Shown piece after piece: positions 9,601 to 17,137 of a DNA stretch of 64,000 bases. Both the position numbers and the translations under genes were made by a program. The notes beneath the pieces were generated by a model, which made no database searches, had not been told where the DNA came from, and was given only the letters and a program-made list of their open reading frames with translations. Each line of letters begins with the position of its first letter. The first letter of the stretch is position 1. Origin of the DNA: Lysobacter ciconiae (GTDB taxonomy: Bacteria > Pseudomonadota > Gammaproteobacteria > Xanthomonadales > Xanthomonadaceae); NCBI RefSeq assembly GCF_015209725.1, contig NZ_CP063656.1, positions 1,781,001 through 1,845,000 on the forward strand. Reading direction: 5' to 3'.

Positions 9601-10034
9601 GTCAGCATCGCGAAACTCATCGCCACCGCTTTCAGCTGCAGCGCAATGTAGGGGATCAACCCGAGCGCAGCGACCAGGGTGACGGTGGCGGCCAGCCACG
9701 CGTCCTTGCCCAAGCGCGTGGCGATCAGGTCGGCGATGGAGGTCGCGTTGGTCTCGCGGGCCAGGCGCACCAGCTTGATCATGAAGCCCACGGCCAGCAC
9801 GTAGAGCAGGATCGCGCCGAGGAAGGTCGGCGGCAGCGGCCAGCCGTAGCGCGCCGCCTGGGTGACCGTGCCGTAGAAGGTCCACGAGGTGCAGTGCACC
9901 GCCAGCGACAGTGCATAGACGTGTCGCCAGTGACCGGCGAACAGCGCCGGACGCCGCTCGGCATACAGCGCGGCGCCGAACATCAGTCCAAGCCAGGCAA
10001 GGCTCGCGAGGGCGACGGGAGTGAAGCTCAGCAT
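6651..10034 (-). CDS. crbS: SSS-fused hybrid sensor histidine kinase, CrbS/MxtR-type
   Basis: 1127-residue membrane sensor. Residues 1 to about 490 form a sodium/solute-symporter (SLC5/PutP-like) module with some 13 hydrophobic segments. A PAS domain (about 620-725) and a short coiled coil follow. The HisKA box has phospho-acceptor H774 (GHDLMQP), and the HATPase domain carries DTGPGID and GLGLGLSI (about 880-990). A C-terminal receiver domain has D1047. This order matches CrbS/MxtR, where the transporter-like part is thought to sense or move a small carboxylate. It is convergent with the LuxR-type regulator, its probable partner. The start follows the aroA stop by 90 bases on the same strand. 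Confidence 0.8.
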   Translation of the reverse strand: MLSFTPVALASLAWLGLMFGAALYAERRPALFAGHWRHVYALSLAVHCTSWTFYGTVTQAARYGWPLPPTFLGAILLYVLAVGFMIKLVRLARETNATSIADLIATRLGKDAWLAATVTLVAALGLIPYIALQLKAVAMSFAMLTARDAGLATPPWQDSALYVALAMAVFAMLFGTRRASATEHNRGLVLAMAFESVFKLGAMLAIGAFVWFGLDSGTGASPQIPVQSIPTMPAAPSAGFLPLVLLGALAMFIMPHQFHIGVVECRDERDVRTARWQFPLYLILIALPVLPLATAGAALLGDSVPSDMYVLALPLSQGHEGLALFAFLGGLSAATGMVVVSTLTLGLMIGNHWFAPGLLRGAWSRNDGSDLRGSVLMLRRFGIVAIMLLAWAYSRLVGGNEALADVGAVSFSALATLAPALGFAVWRPQTPPRAAVIGVVVGFAAWAWVLLLPMVFEVVGHRPAWLESGPLGLHMLAPDGLFGLTGWSRLGRAVGVSLFLGTLATVLGWTWSWRRDTPRRSYRGMDAQSLRDAGMRFLPRNRVQQLLQKAPATGPVPAAVEAGIERELAAVLGSASARVLLDAARSESGRGLDTVAAIVGEASADLRFNQRVLEAALHNMSQGISVVDAQLRLVAWNRRYAELFQYPAELLQVGRPIADLSRWAMMQGAPPAGGLERALERRLAFMRAGSPHLTERILADGSILEIRGNPMPGGGFVATFTDVTDFRRAEAALLQSNETLEQRVIERTADLQIATREAERANDAKSRFLAAIGHDLMQPLHAAQLFTDAMSVQAADDAQRAMLAQIGGALDSTGDLLTGLLEMSRLEAGGLVPEPRAFALAEVLEPLASEFSAIAAARGLGFRFVPTQAWVHSDPQLLRRALQNFLANAVRYTTSGRVLLGVRRRGDGLRIEVHDTGPGIDAGMQQAIFEEFRRGTDAPGQGLGLGLSIADRIAHLLEAPLTLRSSPGQGTMFAMQVARVEARLPAVASASRGLAGLRVLLVDNDAQALAALAAILRGWGCEVLTAADREGARRHVAHQPAALWLFDCHLDDGDTGVALAEALAVEHGARPTLILSADTGHVVRRAVLDAGQSLLSKPLKPLALKSVLDRMLAASALRGEPVAVEED

Positions 10035-10124
10035 CGCCGGAGCATAGCGCGAGGCAAGGGTTTTGCCGTCCTGCTCAAAGACAGCGATGCGGGTGTCGGT
10101 CGATCCGGCAGGACGGTGTGGGCA

Positions 10125-11459
10125 CTACAGCGCGCGCGGCCCCGCAATCGCGTCGATGGCCATTCCCGCGGCCCGCGCCAGTTCGACAAATCCCGGGAAT
10201 GACGTCGCGACGGTCGCGATGTCGTTGATGCGGACCTCGCCCGAAGCGCGCTGCGCGGCGACCGCAAAGCTCATCGCGATGCGGTGGTCATCGTGGGTGT
10301 CGATGCTGCCGCCGCCCAGTCGCCCGCCTTCGATGACGGCGCCATCGGGCGTCTCCTCGACGCTGATGCCGAGCGTGCGCAGCCCGGTCGCCATGGTCGC
10401 AATGCGGTCGGACTCCTTGACCCGCAGCTCGGCGGCGTCGCGGACCACCGTGCGCCCGCTGGCGCAGGCGGCGGCGACGAACAGGATCGGGAACTCGTCG
10501 ATCATGTCCGCCACCAGCGCAGACGGCACTTCGATGCCATGCAGCGGCGCGTGGCGGACCAGCAGGTCGGCAACCGGCTCGCCGCCGTCGCCGCGGCGGT
10601 TCGCTTCGCGGATGTCGGCGCCCATCAGGCGCAGGACCTGCAGCAGGCCAGTACGGCGCGGATTGATGCCGACCGCCTCCAGTCGCAGCTCGGATCCCGG
10701 AATGATCGTTGCGGCAACAATGAAGAACGCCGCCGAGGAAAAATCCGCGGGTACGTCGACGCGGGCGGCGCGCAGGCGATGGCCCCCGCTCAGGCGGACG
10801 ACGCCAGGTCCGGTCTCCACCGGCCAACCGAAAGTGGCCAGCATCCGCTCGGTGTAGTCACGCGTTGGGTGCGGCTCGCGCACGACGGTCTCGCCCTCGG
10901 CGTACAGGCCCGCCAGCAGCACGGCGGACTTCACCTGCGCGCTGGCAACCGGCAACGCATAGTCGATGCCCTGCAGACCTGTACTGGCTTGCACACGCAG
11001 CGGTGGCGTGCCGCCCTCGCCGGTGTCGATCCGCGCGCCCATTGCCGTGAGCGGATCGGTGACACGGCGCATCGGACGCTTGGTCAGCGACGCGTCGCCG
11101 ATCAGCACGCTGTCGAACGCCTGCCCCGCCAGCACACCTGCGAGCAGGCGCATGCCGGTGCCGGCGTTGCCGCAGTCAAGTACCTCATCGGTGCCGCGCA
11201 GCCCATGCAGGCGGACCCCGTGTACCACGCAGACCGTCGGCGCCGGGGTATCGATGCGGACGCCGAGCTGGGTGAAGATCCGCGCCGTGGCCCGGGTGTC
11301 CTCACCCTCGAGAAAACCGTGGATCTGCGTGATGCCTTCCGCCAGCGCCCCCAGCATCACCGCGCGATGGGAAATGGACTTGTCGCCGGGCACGCGCAGG
11401 CTGCCCTGCAGCGCGGTCCCCTTGCCGGCGAGCCAGTCCTGCCGCACCGCCTCGCTCAT
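10125..11459 (-). CDS. aroA: 3-phosphoshikimate 1-carboxyvinyltransferase (EPSP synthase)
   Basis: 444 residues. It transfers enolpyruvate from PEP to shikimate-3-phosphate, the sixth step of the shikimate pathway. The family motifs PGDKSISHRA (near residue 24), GNAGTGMRLL (about 100) and the C-terminal DHRIAMS are present. It is the last gene of serC-pheA-aroA, and its ATG overlaps the pheA stop as ATGA, so translation is probably coupled. The operon places the entry to chorismate beside its branch to phenylalanine. Confidence 0.95.
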   Translation of the reverse strand: MSEAVRQDWLAGKGTALQGSLRVPGDKSISHRAVMLGALAEGITQIHGFLEGEDTRATARIFTQLGVRIDTPAPTVCVVHGVRLHGLRGTDEVLDCGNAGTGMRLLAGVLAGQAFDSVLIGDASLTKRPMRRVTDPLTAMGARIDTGEGGTPPLRVQASTGLQGIDYALPVASAQVKSAVLLAGLYAEGETVVREPHPTRDYTERMLATFGWPVETGPGVVRLSGGHRLRAARVDVPADFSSAAFFIVAATIIPGSELRLEAVGINPRRTGLLQVLRLMGADIREANRRGDGGEPVADLLVRHAPLHGIEVPSALVADMIDEFPILFVAAACASGRTVVRDAAELRVKESDRIATMATGLRTLGISVEETPDGAVIEGGRLGGGSIDTHDDHRIAMSFAVAAQRASGEVRINDIATVATSFPGFVELARAAGMAIDAIAGPRAL

Positions 11460-12598
11460 ACGATCGCGACCGGGTAGGAACCCAGCACGCGCACCTGCTC
11501 GGCGAACTCATCGACCTCCGCCAGCGCCAGGCGCATCGCTTCCTGCTCGATGTGCCCGCCGACATCGACGAAGAACGCGTACTGCCAGCGCCCGCCGTGG
11601 CCGGGCCGCGACTCGATCCGGTTCATGCTCAAGCCGTGGCGCGCGAACGGCGCCAGCACCTGGAACAGCGCGCCTGGCTGGTCCTTGATGAAGATCAGCA
11701 GCGAGGTGCGGTCATTGCCCGAGGCCGGGAACAGCTCGCGCCCGAGCACCAGGAAGCGGGTGGTGTTGTCGGGCCGGTCCTCGATCGGGCCGGCCACCGA
11801 TTTCAGGCCATAGACATTCGCCGCGCTGAGTCCGGCGATCGCCGCGGCGTCATCGGCGTTGCGGGCGCGACGGGCCGCCTCGGCATTGCTCGCCAACGGA
11901 ATCTTCTCGGCGTCGGGCAGGTGCTGGCGCAACCAGGCTTTGCACTGGGCGAAGGACTGCGGATGCGAGTACACGCGCTCGATGTCCTCGAAGCGGCCGC
12001 TGCGCGAGAGCAGGTGCTGGTGCACGCGCAGCTCGACTTCGCCACAGATCTTGACGTCGGTGCCCAGGAAGGTGTCCAGGGTGGACTGGATCGTGCCCTG
12101 GGTGGAGTTCTCCACCGGCACCACGCCGAAGTCGGCCGCGCCGGATTCCACCTCGCCGAACACCTCCTCGATGCTGCCCAGTGGCAGGCCGAGGACGGAG
12201 TGCCCGAAGTGCTTGTACGCCGCCTGCTCCGAATGGGTGCCGGCCGGACCGAGGAAGCCGATCTTCAGCGGCTCCTGCTGGGCCAGGCAGGCCGACATGA
12301 TCTCGCGGAACACGCGCACCAGCACCTCGCCCTCCAGCGGACCCTCGTTGCGGTCGACCACCCGCCGCAGCACCTGCGCCTCGCGCTCGGGGCGGTAGTA
12401 GTCGATGGCCGCCGCCAGCGGGCCCTTGGCCTTGCCGATCTGGCTGGCGAAGCGCGCGCGCTCGGCGATCAGGTACTGGATGCTGCGATCGATGCCGTCG
12501 ACGCGCTCGCGCAGTTCGGCAAGTTTCGGCGCGGGCGGCTTTTTGGGCACCACATCCCGGCCCGCGTTCTTCGCAGGCGGCTTGCCCTTCGCGGCCAT
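11456..12598 (-). CDS. pheA: Bifunctional chorismate mutase / prephenate dehydratase (P-protein)
   Basis: 380 residues. It converts chorismate to prephenate and then phenylpyruvate, the committed branch to phenylalanine. The first 23 residues are a Lys/Pro-rich extension. The chorismate mutase domain spans about 25-110 (RERVDGIDRSI). Prephenate dehydratase covers about 115-290, with PAGTHSEQA, an ENSTQGT motif and the TRF signature. A C-terminal ACT domain (about 300-375, with ESRPG) should bind phenylalanine for feedback inhibition. The start shares one base with the serC stop (TGATG). Confidence 0.95.
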   Translation of the reverse strand: MAAKGKPPAKNAGRDVVPKKPPAPKLAELRERVDGIDRSIQYLIAERARFASQIGKAKGPLAAAIDYYRPEREAQVLRRVVDRNEGPLEGEVLVRVFREIMSACLAQQEPLKIGFLGPAGTHSEQAAYKHFGHSVLGLPLGSIEEVFGEVESGAADFGVVPVENSTQGTIQSTLDTFLGTDVKICGEVELRVHQHLLSRSGRFEDIERVYSHPQSFAQCKAWLRQHLPDAEKIPLASNAEAARRARNADDAAAIAGLSAANVYGLKSVAGPIEDRPDNTTRFLVLGRELFPASGNDRTSLLIFIKDQPGALFQVLAPFARHGLSMNRIESRPGHGGRWQYAFFVDVGGHIEQEAMRLALAEVDEFAEQVRVLGSYPVAIV

Positions 12599-13683
12599 CA
12601 GCCGTTCCTCTGCTGGAAGTCAGCCATGAACTCGGCCAATGCCTGCGCACCGGAGACCGGCATCGCGTTGTAGATCGATGCGCGCATGCCGCCCAGCACG
12701 CGGTGGCCCTTCAGCGAGATCAGCCCCACCGCGCGGGCCTGTTCGAGAAAGCGCGCGTCCAGGTTCTCGTCGTGCAAGGAGAAAACCACGTTCATCCGCG
12801 ACCGCGCACTGCGCTCGACCGTGTTGCGATAGAACCCGCCGGACCCGTCGATCGCCGCGTACAGCATTTGCGACTTGACCGCGCTGCGCCGGGCAAATTC
12901 CTCCACCCCGCCCTCGTCCAGCATCCACTGGAACATCAGCCCGGCCAGGTACCAGTTAAGGGTGGGCGGCGTGTTGAGCATGGAGCCCGCGCGCTCGTGC
13001 GCGGCATAATCCAGGATCGGCGCGCGCGCCTGGCCGGTGCGCGTCAGCAGGTCGCGGCGGATAATCACCACCGTCAGGCCGACCGGCCCGAGGTTCTTCT
13101 GGGCGCCGGCGTAGATCACCCCGAAGCGCGACACATCCAGCGGGCCGGACGCGATGCTGGAGCTGAAATCACCGATCAGCGGCACCTCGCCGACCTCGGG
13201 AATGTGGTCGAACTCGACGCCGTGGATCGTCTCGTTGGCGGTGTAGTGCACATAGGCCGCACCTTCCGACAACGCCCAGTCCGCGCGTGCGGGCAAACCC
13301 CGGTACCCGCCATCGGCAGTATCGGCCGCTACGCGGGCGTCCACACAGGGCTGGGCCTGCTTGATGGCGGTCGCGCCCCAGTGACCGGTCAGTACGTAGT
13401 CGGCGGGCTGGCCGGCTGCGGCGAAGTTGAGCGGTATCAGCGCCTGCTGGGTGGTTGCCCCGCCCTGCAGGAACAGGACCGCGTAGTCATCGGGCACCGA
13501 CAGCAATGTGCGCAGGTCCGCCTCGGCCTTCTCCGCGGCACGCATGAATTCCGGACCCCGATGGCTCAGCTCCAGCACCGAGGCGCCGGCGCCGTTCCAG
13601 TCCAGCAACTCCTCGCGGGCTTGCTCGAGGACGGCTTCGGGAAGGGCCGCAGGGCCGGCGCTGAAGTTGTACGGACGGGACAT
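12598..13683 (-). CDS. serC: Phosphoserine aminotransferase
   Basis: 361-residue class V PLP aminotransferase that makes 3-phosphoserine (and 4-phosphohydroxythreonine for PLP synthesis). The N-terminal YNFSAGPAALP motif and the PLP lysine K196 in GAQKNLGP are clear, and the length fits E. coli SerC (362). The ATG at 13683 is chosen because the conserved N-terminus begins there; an upstream in-frame start adds 14 non-conserved residues. First gene of serC-pheA-aroA, followed by pheA with a one-base overlap. Confidence 0.95.
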   Translation of the reverse strand: MSRPYNFSAGPAALPEAVLEQAREELLDWNGAGASVLELSHRGPEFMRAAEKAEADLRTLLSVPDDYAVLFLQGGATTQQALIPLNFAAAGQPADYVLTGHWGATAIKQAQPCVDARVAADTADGGYRGLPARADWALSEGAAYVHYTANETIHGVEFDHIPEVGEVPLIGDFSSSIASGPLDVSRFGVIYAGAQKNLGPVGLTVVIIRRDLLTRTGQARAPILDYAAHERAGSMLNTPPTLNWYLAGLMFQWMLDEGGVEEFARRSAVKSQMLYAAIDGSGGFYRNTVERSARSRMNVVFSLHDENLDARFLEQARAVGLISLKGHRVLGGMRASIYNAMPVSGAQALAEFMADFQQRNG

Positions 13684-13741
13684 GGGGGCGATCCAGTGGG
13701 GCGTGACCCCCACGGTATGCCGCACTGCAGCACGATGTAAA

Positions 13742-13759
13742 GACCGCCGGCTGGCGGTC
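13742..13759 (-). terminator. Hairpin between the FHA gene and serC
   Basis: A perfect seven-base stem GACCGCC/GGCGGTC with a four-base loop, starting three bases past the FHA gene stop. Reading on the minus strand it is followed by only TTTAC, so it is a weak terminator or attenuator before the serC operon. Confidence 0.45.
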
Positions 13760-13761
13760 GC

Positions 13762-14574
13762 TCAGCGCGCCCCGTAAAGCAGCAGCAACGCCAGCGCGCC
13801 GGCCATCAGCAGCGCCGCGAGCAGCAGCCACGGGATCCGCCGCAGCGAATGCACCAGCGGTGATCGACGCGGCGTGGGTGCCACTGGCGGCGCAACCAGC
13901 ACTTCCGGCAGCGGCTGTGCCGGGCCGGTGGGCACACGCGGCGCCTCCAGCACGAAGCGGTGGCTGGTGTTGAACACCACCTGGTCCCCGGCCAGGAGAA
14001 GCCCCTCGGTAAGCCGGTGCCCGTTGACCTCGATGGTTGCCGCTGGATCCACGGTCCGGATGCTGACGCCGTCGGCGTGCGGTTCGAGCACGGAATGCTC
14101 GGCGGGCATGCCCGGCTCGGCAATGTGCACTCCTGCGTCGGCCTGGCTGCCCACCGAGCACGGGCGGTCGACATCGAAGCAGCGGCCATGATGGGTGCCG
14201 CCGAGTGCACGCAGGACCGCGCGTGCCTTGGGCGGGTCGGGATCATGCCGGGACGGCACCGCGCCCGGCCGCGCACCAACCAGCACCAGGTCCACCCCGT
14301 CCATGTGCAGCGTGTCGCCGGGGCGCAGCATCGCCATCCGTCGCACCGGACGGCCGTTTACATGCATGCTTTGCGCGTGCTCGCGCAACTGCAACCAGAT
14401 CCCGCGGCGATCCACCGACACCTGCAACCGGGCGTCGTGGGCGTCCTCCACCAGGCAGGGGCGCCCTTCCTCGTCCTGGCCCACAGCATGCACGCCGGCG
14501 CCGAGCACCAGGTCGTCCCGCTCACCCTTGGCGAATCGCAGTCGTAGGATATTCACTGCGGCGGAATCTAGCAT
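13762..14574 (-). CDS. Tail-anchored protein with two FHA-like modules
   Basis: About 270 residues. Two consecutive forkhead-associated-like beta modules are visible: residues about 8-102 (GAGVHAVGQ through VNGRPV and GDTLHMDG) and about 118-210 (RPCSVGSQ through VNGHRL and GDQVVFN). A Pro-rich linker and one hydrophobic C-terminal segment (about 247-267, LLLAALLMAGALALLLL) follow, so it should be anchored in the inner membrane with its FHA part in the cytoplasm. FHA domains bind phosphothreonine peptides. No kinase or type VI cluster is adjacent. The start is uncertain: ATG 14574 or GTG 14556 (which would begin MNILRLRF); neither has a good ribosome binding site. Confidence 0.68.
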   Translation of the reverse strand: MLDSAAVNILRLRFAKGERDDLVLGAGVHAVGQDEEGRPCLVEDAHDARLQVSVDRRGIWLQLREHAQSMHVNGRPVRRMAMLRPGDTLHMDGVDLVLVGARPGAVPSRHDPDPPKARAVLRALGGTHHGRCFDVDRPCSVGSQADAGVHIAEPGMPAEHSVLEPHADGVSIRTVDPAATIEVNGHRLTEGLLLAGDQVVFNTSHRFVLEAPRVPTGPAQPLPEVLVAPPVAPTPRRSPLVHSLRRIPWLLLAALLMAGALALLLLYGAR

Positions 14575-14661
14575 GCGCGCGCCGCGCTTGGGCACTGGAC
14601 GCCATCGACTTGAGGCTGGCGTTTCCGTCCCCAACACTGGGACCTGCCAATGGAGATCCGC

Positions 14662-14937
14662 ATGCCCGATATCGATATCCGTCACCCGCACACCATGGAG
14701 CCGCAGCAGGCGCGCGCGGCCGTGCAGGAGATCGCCGACAAGTTGACCGAGCGTTTCGGGGTGACCTGCCGCTGGGACAGCGATTCGTTGCATTTCGACC
14801 GCTCGGGCATCGAGGGCAAAATCCAGCTGCTGCCCACCGCGCTGCATGTCACCGCCGACCTGGGATTCCTGTTCGCCGCGATGAAGGCCCCGATCGAGTC
14901 CGAACTGCGCCGCGTGCTGGACAAGCGATTCAGCTGA
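14662..14937 (+). CDS. Polyhydroxyalkanoic acid system family protein (PHA_gran_rgn)
   Basis: 91-residue soluble protein. It matches the small PHA-system family, with its usual MPDIDIRHPH-type N-terminus, an amphipathic helix rich in Ala/Gln (about 12-30) and a GKIQL beta segment. Members are linked to polyhydroxyalkanoate granules, but their biochemical role is not settled. The ATG at 14662 is preferred over 14650 because GGAG lies six bases upstream and the conserved sequence begins there. It is divergent from the FHA gene and 64 bases before the Mrr-like gene. Confidence 0.75.
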   Translation: MPDIDIRHPHTMEPQQARAAVQEIADKLTERFGVTCRWDSDSLHFDRSGIEGKIQLLPTALHVTADLGFLFAAMKAPIESELRRVLDKRFS

Positions 14938-15001
14938 GACAAAGTCTGCCCCGGGTATATTGACCGGTCGACCTGCTCCGGCTCGCGCCCGAAGATCCGC
15001 C

Positions 15002-15952
15002 ATGCTGACTGCTTCACCGATGACCACCGCATTGTTGATTGCGCTGATTCTGGGCACGGCGGGCAGCGCGTGGCTCTGGCTGGTCCACAACCGGGCGACG
15101 GTCATCGCGCTGGGCCTGAAGGCGCTGGCAGCGATGCGCTGGCGCGAATCGTCGCGCTTCGTCATCGAGGCGCTGGAAAGCCAGGGCTTCAGCGCGAGCC
15201 GCCTGGCCCCCGATGCCGACCGCGGCCAGAACGCCGACCTCCTGCTCAACCGCGGCGAACAGACCTGGCTGCTCAGTTTCAAGCAGGGCGTTGATTACCG
15301 CGTCGAACCGGGCATCGTCAGCCAGCTCGCAGCGGCGGTGCGCGACAGCAATGCCAGCGGCGGCATCGTCGCCACGCTGGGCACGATCAACCCCGAGGTG
15401 CGCAAGCACCCGCAAGGGATCGAGCTGATCGATGGAGCCACCCTGTGGCCGCTGATCAGTCCGCTGCTGCCACCCAGCCTGCACGAGGACATCGTGGCGC
15501 GCTCGCGGCGCCGCACGGTTCGCGCCACCGGCGTTGCGTGGATCCTCGCCCTGCTGGTGGGGTTCCTGGCGTCGCTGCTGATCCCCGAGGCGGTGGTTGA
15601 TCCGGCGCGCGACAGCGCCGCCGCTACGACCGAAGTGCTCGCGCCACGAGACAGCGAGAGCAGTTCCGCCGCGCCCGCACCGGCGGAAGTGCCTGCGATC
15701 GCCGGCACCGAGGACGAGCAGCGCCGCGACATCGCTGCCGCCGTCGCGCGGTTGCCGGGGATTGCCCGCGCATCCTGGGCGACGCGGTCCACGCTGGTCG
15801 CGCTGCTGGACGCCGGCGCCAGTGACCGCCAGATCGATGGCATCTGCAAAGTCCTGTCGCCGTATGGCGACCTGCGCTATTCGCGCGTGCAGCTGCAACC
15901 ACCGCCGGGCAGTGAATCCCCGGTGCGGTTCCTGCAGTGCACCTGGAACTGA
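15002..15952 (+). CDS. Membrane protein with Mrr-like restriction-endonuclease domain
   Basis: 316 residues. One transmembrane segment (about 8-28), a restriction-endonuclease-like fold (about 40-165), a second transmembrane segment (about 183-200), an Ala/Ser/Glu-rich linker and a C-terminal domain of about 80 residues. The Mrr/PD-(D/E)xK core is recognisable: D79 in NADLLL, then LLSFKQ with K94. The position that is normally Glu or Gln two residues before the Lys is Ser92, so catalysis is doubtful. Two starts are possible (15002 and 15020), and both leave the first helix intact. No methylase is nearby, so a classical restriction system is unlikely. Confidence 0.65.
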   Translation: MLTASPMTTALLIALILGTAGSAWLWLVHNRATVIALGLKALAAMRWRESSRFVIEALESQGFSASRLAPDADRGQNADLLLNRGEQTWLLSFKQGVDYRVEPGIVSQLAAAVRDSNASGGIVATLGTINPEVRKHPQGIELIDGATLWPLISPLLPPSLHEDIVARSRRRTVRATGVAWILALLVGFLASLLIPEAVVDPARDSAAATTEVLAPRDSESSSAAPAPAEVPAIAGTEDEQRRDIAAAVARLPGIARASWATRSTLVALLDAGASDRQIDGICKVLSPYGDLRYSRVQLQPPPGSESPVRFLQCTWN

Positions 15953-15977
15953 CCGGCAAACGCCGCGCCTGATTGCC

Positions 15978-16130
15978 TCAGGTCGTCATGCCCACCGCGC
16001 GCATGACCAGCTTGATCAGCAGCGCCACCAGCGCCAGGGCCGCGACGCTCGCCGACCAGATCAGCACCAGCCACGCCAGCCGTTTGCCCCAGGGGCGGCG
16101 TCGCGACGCACCGTCGGCGCCGCCGGCCAT
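15978..16130 (-). CDS. DUF2474 small membrane peptide of bd oxidase (CydX-like)
   Basis: 50-residue peptide: a short basic start (RRRPWGKR) followed by one transmembrane helix (LAWLVLIWSASVAALAL) and a short tail. Peptides of this DUF2474 type occur immediately after cyanide-insensitive bd oxidase subunit II genes. They are thought to play a part like CydX, the small subunit that stabilises haem in E. coli bd oxidase. Its ATG overlaps the cydB stop by one base (TGATG), which supports coupled translation and makes the start certain. Confidence 0.8.
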   Translation of the reverse strand: MAGGADGASRRRPWGKRLAWLVLIWSASVAALALVALLIKLVMRAVGMTT

Positions 16131-17137
16131 CAGTGGTAACCCTCTCCGGCGCGCACCTTGCCGCGGAATACCCAGTACGCCAGCCCGGTGTAGCCCAGGA
16201 TGATCGGAATGATCAGCAGCGCCCCCACGAGGGTGAAGCCCAGGCTCTGCGGCGGGCCGGCGGCCTCCCAAAAGCTGATATCGGGCGGCAGGATGTTCGG
16301 CCAGATGCTGATGCCCAGCCCGCTGTATCCCAGGAACACCAGCGCAAGCGTCAGCAGGAACGGCGAGGTATGCGACTCGCCGCTCAGCGACCGCATCAGC
16401 CAGAACATCACGGCCGCGACCAGCAGCGGCACCGGCGCGAAGAACAGGAGATTGGGCATGCTGAACCAGCGCTCGGCAATGGCCGGCTGCGACATCGCGG
16501 TCCAGATGCTCACCACGACGATCGCCCCGAGCAGTGCCCAGACCCAGTGGCGCGTACGCAGGCGCAGGTCGTCGTGCAGCTCGCCTTCGGTCTTGATCAG
16601 CAACCAGGTGCTGCCCAGCAGCATGTAGGCGACGACGAGGCCGACACCGGTGAACATCGAGAACGGGGTGAACCAGTCGAACGCGCCGCCGACGAAGCGG
16701 TCGCCATCCATCGCGAACCCGTTGATGAAAGCACCCAGCACCACGCCCTGGAAGAACGTCGCGCCGTAGGATCCGGCGATGAACGCCCAGTCCCACGCGC
16801 GCTCCTTGCCGGCCTCCGCCTTGAAGCGGAACTCGAAGGCCACGCCGCGGAAAATCAGCGCCACCAGCATGAAGATCAGCGGCAGGTAGAGCGCGCTGAG
16901 AACCACTGCGTAGGCCAGGGGGAAAGCGGCCAGCAGGCCGGCCCCACCCATCACAAGCCAGGTCTCGTTGCCGTCCCAGATCGGCGCGACGGTGTTCATC
17001 ATGACGTCGCGGTCATGCTTGTGCGGAAAAAACGGAAACAGCATGCCGATGCCGAGGTCGAAGCCGTCCATGACCACGTACATCATGATCGAGAAGATGA
17101 TGATCACGCCCCAGATCAGCGGCAGGTCGATACCCAT
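16130..17137 (-). CDS. cydB: Cytochrome bd-type ubiquinol oxidase subunit II (CioB type)
   Basis: 335-residue integral membrane subunit with about eight to nine helices, matching the CydB/CioB family from GVIIIFSIMMYVVMDGFDLGIG onward. It pairs with subunit I to form a quinol oxidase that reduces oxygen to water without pumping protons. The ATG at 17137 overlaps the cydA stop (TGATG); a GTG codon just upstream is less likely. Middle gene of the three-gene oxidase operon. Confidence 0.93.
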   Translation of the reverse strand: MGIDLPLIWGVIIIFSIMMYVVMDGFDLGIGMLFPFFPHKHDRDVMMNTVAPIWDGNETWLVMGGAGLLAAFPLAYAVVLSALYLPLIFMLVALIFRGVAFEFRFKAEAGKERAWDWAFIAGSYGATFFQGVVLGAFINGFAMDGDRFVGGAFDWFTPFSMFTGVGLVVAYMLLGSTWLLIKTEGELHDDLRLRTRHWVWALLGAIVVVSIWTAMSQPAIAERWFSMPNLLFFAPVPLLVAAVMFWLMRSLSGESHTSPFLLTLALVFLGYSGLGISIWPNILPPDISFWEAAGPPQSLGFTLVGALLIIPIILGYTGLAYWVFRGKVRAGEGYH

